The notes beneath the pieces were generated by a model. That model did not search any database. It saw nothing but the letters and a program-made list of their open reading frames with translations, and had not been told where the DNA came from. Below, one piece after another: positions 59,761-64,000 of a DNA stretch of 64,000 nucleotides. Source of the stretch: Manis javanica (taxonomy: Eukaryota > Chordata > Mammalia > Pholidota > Manidae); the NCBI RefSeq assembly GCF_040802235.1, contig NC_133163.1, positions 40,630,501-40,694,500 of the forward strand, written 5' to 3'. A program made the translations under genes and the position numbers. Every line of letters begins with the position of its first letter. The stretch's first letter is position 1.

Positions 59761-60009
59761 TGAAAGGAAAGGAGTGACACACAGCAGCAATTCACCGGAG
59801 AGTTCCGCTTTATTAGGGAAAGGTGCTGGGTTATATAGGAAGGGGCATAGGGTGATTGTGGTGTTACTTCTACGGGGCTGGTGGCTGTTGGCTAGGTGCT
59901 GGGATTGGGAAGGGGGTAAGAGGTGATTGGGCTTCAGGTGGCACCGGTGGGAACCGAGGACCCTGAAGAGAAGCCGGAAGTTTGCCATCTTACTGGTGGG
60001 GACCCTTCA
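59761..60009 (-). repeat. 5' LTR of the provirus
   Basis: TATA box as the complement of 59831-59837 and AATAAA as the complement of 59809-59814. It differs from the 3' LTR by six transitions in my reading. Confidence 0.93.
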
Positions 60010-60145
60010 CTGGTGACCTCGTTTAACCTTAATTGTCTCTTTAAAGACCCTATCTCCAAATAGAGTCACATTCTGAGGTACTTGGGGTTAGGATTTCACC
60101 TTATAAATTTTGAAGGGATGCAATTCAGCCCATAAAAATGAGTAA
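60010..60145 (-). repeat. MLT1-like MaLR LTR, antisense, second part
   Basis: Continues the element broken at 53163: ggtgacctcgtttaacctta, aagaccctatctccaaatag, agtcacattctgaggtactt, ggggttaggatttcacc, ttcagcccataa. Confidence 0.78.
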
Positions 60146-60880
60146 CTACCTGTTTTGCCTGAGGTTAACAATTGCATTGAACCATCAGTTCTGCAATTTT
60201 GTTTTACTTTCTTTGAACTTGATCTTCACATCTAAGCAATGTTGACAGAGCCCCTTTAAGCACACGTTTAGATGGTAATTGGAACTGGCAAATGTAGAGA
60301 CTGGATGCTAACATAGGTTCCTTCTCCCTCTTCTCAGTACTGCCTGGGCTGGGGGGATCCAGCCTAGGGACCCTTCCATAGGATGTCAAAAACTCTGTGG
60401 TTCCTGACTCAACACACTGCAGCCGTATGGACTGTTTTTATACCACAAAGGAATGTGCCATTGAAAGTCTATGATTAGCATTTGCTAAAGGTCCTCTCTG
60501 AAGTTAGCGCCACCCAGCACCAAACTAGATTAGAGTTCGTGCACAAGGCTGAAGAGGGAAAGAAGACAGCTAAGGTCTCTGTATCATCCTTACACACTAG
60601 AATTGGGTATAGCTGAAGACATCAGCCCCAGAGGTGGACTGAAAGCCAGACTTGTTGTGCCAGACTATTATTATGTGAATTCTGACTCTAAGTGTAGATG
60701 GCTATTTCAAAATAAAACAAAAGAATCAATGTAATATTGTGAAATAGTTCAGAGTGGATTCCTCTTAGAAAGAGCAATCCTGGGGTAATTTCCTGAGCTA
60801 AAATGAGTTTTTGTTTGTAGCGGTGGCACTCCAAAGAAACATCTTTGCCCTCCTTTAGTTAATATTTCTCCAAGGAGGGT
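60146..60880. other. Intergenic, nothing recognised
   Basis: Ordinary mixed-composition DNA with only short chance frames. Confidence 0.4.
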
Positions 60881-60884
60881 TCTC

Positions 60885-61050
60885 AGCCACCTCTGTTGGA
60901 CTAACATGGGGTTCTTCATAAAAATGTTAGTTCCTCTGTGCTACCTCATGTCAACTGAATCAGTATCTCAGGGTGGACCTAGGAATCTGTTTTCATTTTT
61001 GCCTTGTGTAATTTTTATCCAGACTAACATGTGAATCACTGATTTAGTAA
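60885..61050 (+). repeat. hAT-Charlie MITE-like repeat, diverged
   Basis: The phrases ggttctcagccacctctgtt, caactgaatcagtatctca, gggtggacctaggaatctg fit the Charlie MITE pattern. Confidence 0.45.
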
Positions 61051-61258
61051 CTCTTCTGGAAATGTGGGAGAGGTGCCACTGGGTGTGTCTCTGTACGCAT
61101 GGGTGTGGTTCACAGACTCGGAAAGACTGACAGACTCAAAATCCGGGTACCAGGGACCCAGCTTCTGAGTCACTCTCCAGGGCTCTGCCGACGCTGCAAT
61201 TTATCCTTCTTCTCTATCCCTTTGTTCTTTGAGGTAACAGCTTGGATCATTCCTAATT

Positions 61259-61284
61259 AAAAACAAAAACAAAAACAAAAACAA
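61259..61284. repeat. (AAAAAC)n simple repeat
   Basis: About four tandem units of aaaaac. Confidence 0.9.
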
Positions 61285-61949
61285 GTGCCCGAAACTTTTC
61301 TAATCCTGATGTTACTCAATGTTGATGATGGTGTGATTAGGGGAAGGGCACCCTTACACCCAGCTGCTGGCAGTATGAACTGGCACTCTGCTTCCCAGAG
61401 GGCATTTTGTCAATCCGTACTAGAAATGATGACTTCTATGTCTAGAAATGAACCCCAGGGGAAAAGTGAGAGATTCTGTCAAAGACTTACATTGAAGAAT
61501 ATTCATTAGAGCCTTATTTATAATAGTAAAAAATGTTTACCAGATAGGGAACTTGTCAAATTCATGAAATTAAAACTTTAGGTAGTCACTAAAAATTCTG
61601 TCACAAAATACTTAACAGGTGGGAAAATATATTTAATTAATTTTCTCAAAAGTAGGCTGAAAAATCTCTATAAAAATTCCAATTTTCTCACCTCCCCTGC
61701 AAAATTTCTCTATCTTATCTCAAGAGAAAAATATCTAGTTGTTAAAAATTAGTATCTTCAGGTGAGGAGTTTCCACAGGGGAGAAATGAGCAGGAACCCC
61801 AGGGATGAAGTCACCTTAATCTTTAGGGAAATCACATCAATCTACTACCTGTATCTTAATTTGAGCTGGAATCAGCCGGTTTGAGTGAATAGAAATTTGG
61901 ACTTGTGGTGGAGGTGGAAATAGTCAATTAGAAAGGAAAACACTTTGGG

Positions 61950-62105
61950 CTGTGCATCTCAAGCCTTAGTGTGTAAAAGGATCCTCTGAGGAGCTGGTTA
62001 AAATGCAGATTCCTTGACTCCACTTCTAGAAGCTTCTACGTAAGAGATGGGGCTTAGCAAACTTCACTTTAATAAGCCCCTGATGTAATTTTGCTGCAGG
62101 TGACC
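61950..62105 (+). repeat. hAT-Charlie MITE-like repeat
   Basis: The order gcatctcaagccttagtgtg, gaggagctggttaaaatgca, gattccttgactcc, aagcccctgatgtaattttg is typical. From 62106 to 63650 nothing else is recognised. Confidence 0.5.
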
Positions 62106-63654
62106 TGAGGGTACCTGAGGGAGGTGCAGGCTGGGCAGAGAACCACAGGAGAGACCCAGAAAAGCAGAGGGCACTGAGAAGTTCAGGTGAGGGGCAAAGA
62201 AAGAGGTGCCAAGTTTTAACATTGCTCCTTCTTTTTCATGTAAATGAAGGCTATTTACTATAATACTAGGACTATAAGAATAATCTGAAAGCCCTTCATA
62301 GGCTAAACCTGAGGGTATGGCTGTCATTTAAAATTTTAATATGATTTCCAATGGAAAATATGTTTCAAGTTTAAAACAACAAATTCCCATCTGAACTTTT
62401 GGAATTCAATTTATCCCTCTACTGGCAACTATCTGTTATGACTGCCATGCCCAAGGCTCCTGAATAGAACTGGGAAAACCACCTCAACCCCAATGTCACT
62501 TTTTAGATGTTCTTCAATTTTTCACATTGCTATTAGCTTATTTATCAAAACAGAAAAAAAAATAAGATAAACCTATTTTTGAGAGAAAAGGACAGTTATC
62601 TCCTGTTAAAAATACAAAATGACATTCAACCTCCAGCCAAAAAGCTAAAAGCCAATTTGAGTCTCCATTTTTTTCACAAACAGCTTTGGATTCTCACCTT
62701 GTTGGAGAAGGGAAATACAAGGAATAAGGATATAGCTAACAGTTCTGGTCAGTTTGAATTGGGAATGGCCCCTTAAAATTTGATAAATTTCAAATTCCAG
62801 AACTCTAAAGAATAAATATTTAACAAGTTTCTTTTGACAGGAATGGAGTAGGAAAAGATGAAAACTGCCAATGCTTAATATGTACAAAACAAATCTGCTG
62901 TTGTACACTTACAATTTGGTGATAAGAAGTTGCTTCAAAGAAAGGTCAGATGTGATTTGAAACTAGGTTTAAAACAGGCGGTGGGGTGGGATGGCAGTTG
63001 CTTCCGTGTCTGTCTTGATTGGGTACAAATACTGGCAAGACTGAAAAGGGCTCTTAAGGTGTTCTCTCTCCTGATGTTTTAAGTCATTTCCAAAATAAAT
63101 GAATATAAAGCCAAAATTAAAGGCCCTAAGAGTTTAGCTAGATGCTCAGTGTGCTACAAAAGACTGAGGGTGGATTCATGATGTTCCAAGCTTTAATTAA
63201 AAAAACCCTTGGTTCAAACAGAGTCCCTTTGCTGAGGCAGAGGACTGGTCCCTCTGTCCCTTGAAGATAGCAGATGAGACTTTTCTAGCAGTTAGGGTTG
63301 TTTAATTCCAAGCAACAAATGTTGGCCAGTTTTCAGAACTGCTGAGAAAGCTGAAGAAAAGACTGAAACCAAGGAGCTCCTGAATTCCTGGCTCTCAAAG
63401 CAAGAATTAAAGGGTCGTCTCTTTAGGAATCATCATTAGAGCCAGTCGTGGGGTTTCATAGCTCTAATCGCCTTGTTTAGGTCACGTGTCCATCCCTTGA
63501 TCTAGGTGGGTGGGAACATTTTGATGAGTCATCTGGCGGGAAAGGATAACAGAAGAAGGGGGAGTTGACAGTGGGAAACTAAACACGTACCCTCTTCAGC
63601 CCCAGGATTCTGTAACTGCTGTTCCATTATTAGAAAATCCCCATTTTCTCTCAT

Positions 63655-63835
63655 CATAAGAAAAAAAAATTTTCTGTAACTATGTATAGTATAGTGATGG
63701 ATGTTAACTAGACTTATTGTGGTGATTATTTTACAGTATATACAAATATCGAGTCATTATGTTGTACACCTAAAACTACCATAATGTGTCAATTATACCT
63801 CAATAAAAAAGTAAATAATAAAAAAGAAAATGTTT
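63655..63835 (+). repeat. Old L1 3' end, sense
   Basis: The terminal L1 phrase ttgtacacctaaaactacc, ataatgtgtcaattatacct, caataaaaaag is clear and is followed by an A-rich tail. Confidence 0.75.
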
Positions 63836-64000
63836 TTAAAAATTGAAAATCTGAACTGGGATACTGATTAAAATGAAAACTGACCACCCCTCACAAAAGA
63901 AAGAAAATTCCCACCTGGAACAGCAAACCAAAGTGGCCTCAGAGAGCTTCTGCAGGCTCTGTTCTAATTTCAGTTTTTCACCTCAGAGAGTAACAGCATC

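Larger units (their letters stand above)
53164..60009 (-). mobile_element. Gamma-type endogenous provirus, tRNA-Phe primer site, defective
   Basis: Two 249-bp LTRs (53164-53412 and 59761-60009) with TG...CA ends enclose gag, pro, part of pol and env on the minus strand. By eye the LTRs differ at 6 of 249 positions, all transitions (about 2.4%), so insertion was fairly recent on a mammalian scale. A 5-bp direct repeat with one mismatch flanks it (ctcgt 53159-53163, ctggt 60010-60014). The primer site fits tRNA-Phe and the polypurine tract is intact. RNase H and integrase are missing, and gag, pro, RT and env each carry at least one break. It is inserted in an MLT1-like LTR. Confidence 0.93.

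Overview
The window is nuclear DNA from a placental mammal. It has interrupted genes with GT/AG introns, one CpG island, ancient MIR, L2 and hAT-Charlie repeats, MaLR LTRs, L1 elements and endogenous retroviruses. I see no Alu, B1/B2, carnivore tRNA-Lys SINE or ruminant SINE/BovB. Together with the L1 type this points to a laurasiatherian outside those groups. A pangolin (Manis) is my best guess, but it rests on recollection of the repeat style and I could not check it.

Genes. Two genes are recognisable, both on the + strand and next to each other. The first is the 3' part of L3HYPDH (four exons, 2483-6181; exon 1 lies left of the window), for trans-3-hydroxy-L-proline dehydratase. The second is the intronless orphan receptor gene GPR135 (11135-12601) in a CpG island. 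As I recall, the two are also neighbours on human chromosome 14q23. They have no functional link that I can see. From about 15 kb to 64 kb I find no host protein-coding gene; this is intergenic DNA shaped by retroelements.

Retroelements, left to right. At 1290-2296 there is a processed copy of retroviral RNA: it starts at R, ends in R plus poly(A), and has 16-bp target-site duplications (TSDs). Two LTRs of one family lie at about 7.98-8.28 kb and 16.48-16.86 kb. An LTR with adjoining internal sequence (minus strand) begins at 27266. A solo LTR of a tRNA-Phe-primed family lies at 29561-29823. A 5'-truncated, L1-mobilised copy of a retrovirus-derived tail lies at 33934-34594, and an ordinary 5'-truncated L1 at 40917-41707. 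A near full-length L1 (42842-50811) has, after its own A-rich 3' end, a retroviral env transmembrane-subunit reading frame and a U3-R-like tail, all within one pair of 14-bp TSDs. Finally a 6.8-kb gamma-type provirus (53164-60009, minus strand) has paired 249-bp LTRs, broken gag and pro-pol, and an almost uninterrupted env, and sits inside an older MLT1-like LTR.

The most interesting object is the L1-env-LTR chimera. The separate truncated copy of its tail, with its own TSD, shows that the retroviral tail acts as the mobile 3' end of an L1 lineage. All family names come from motif reading and memory; nothing was searched.
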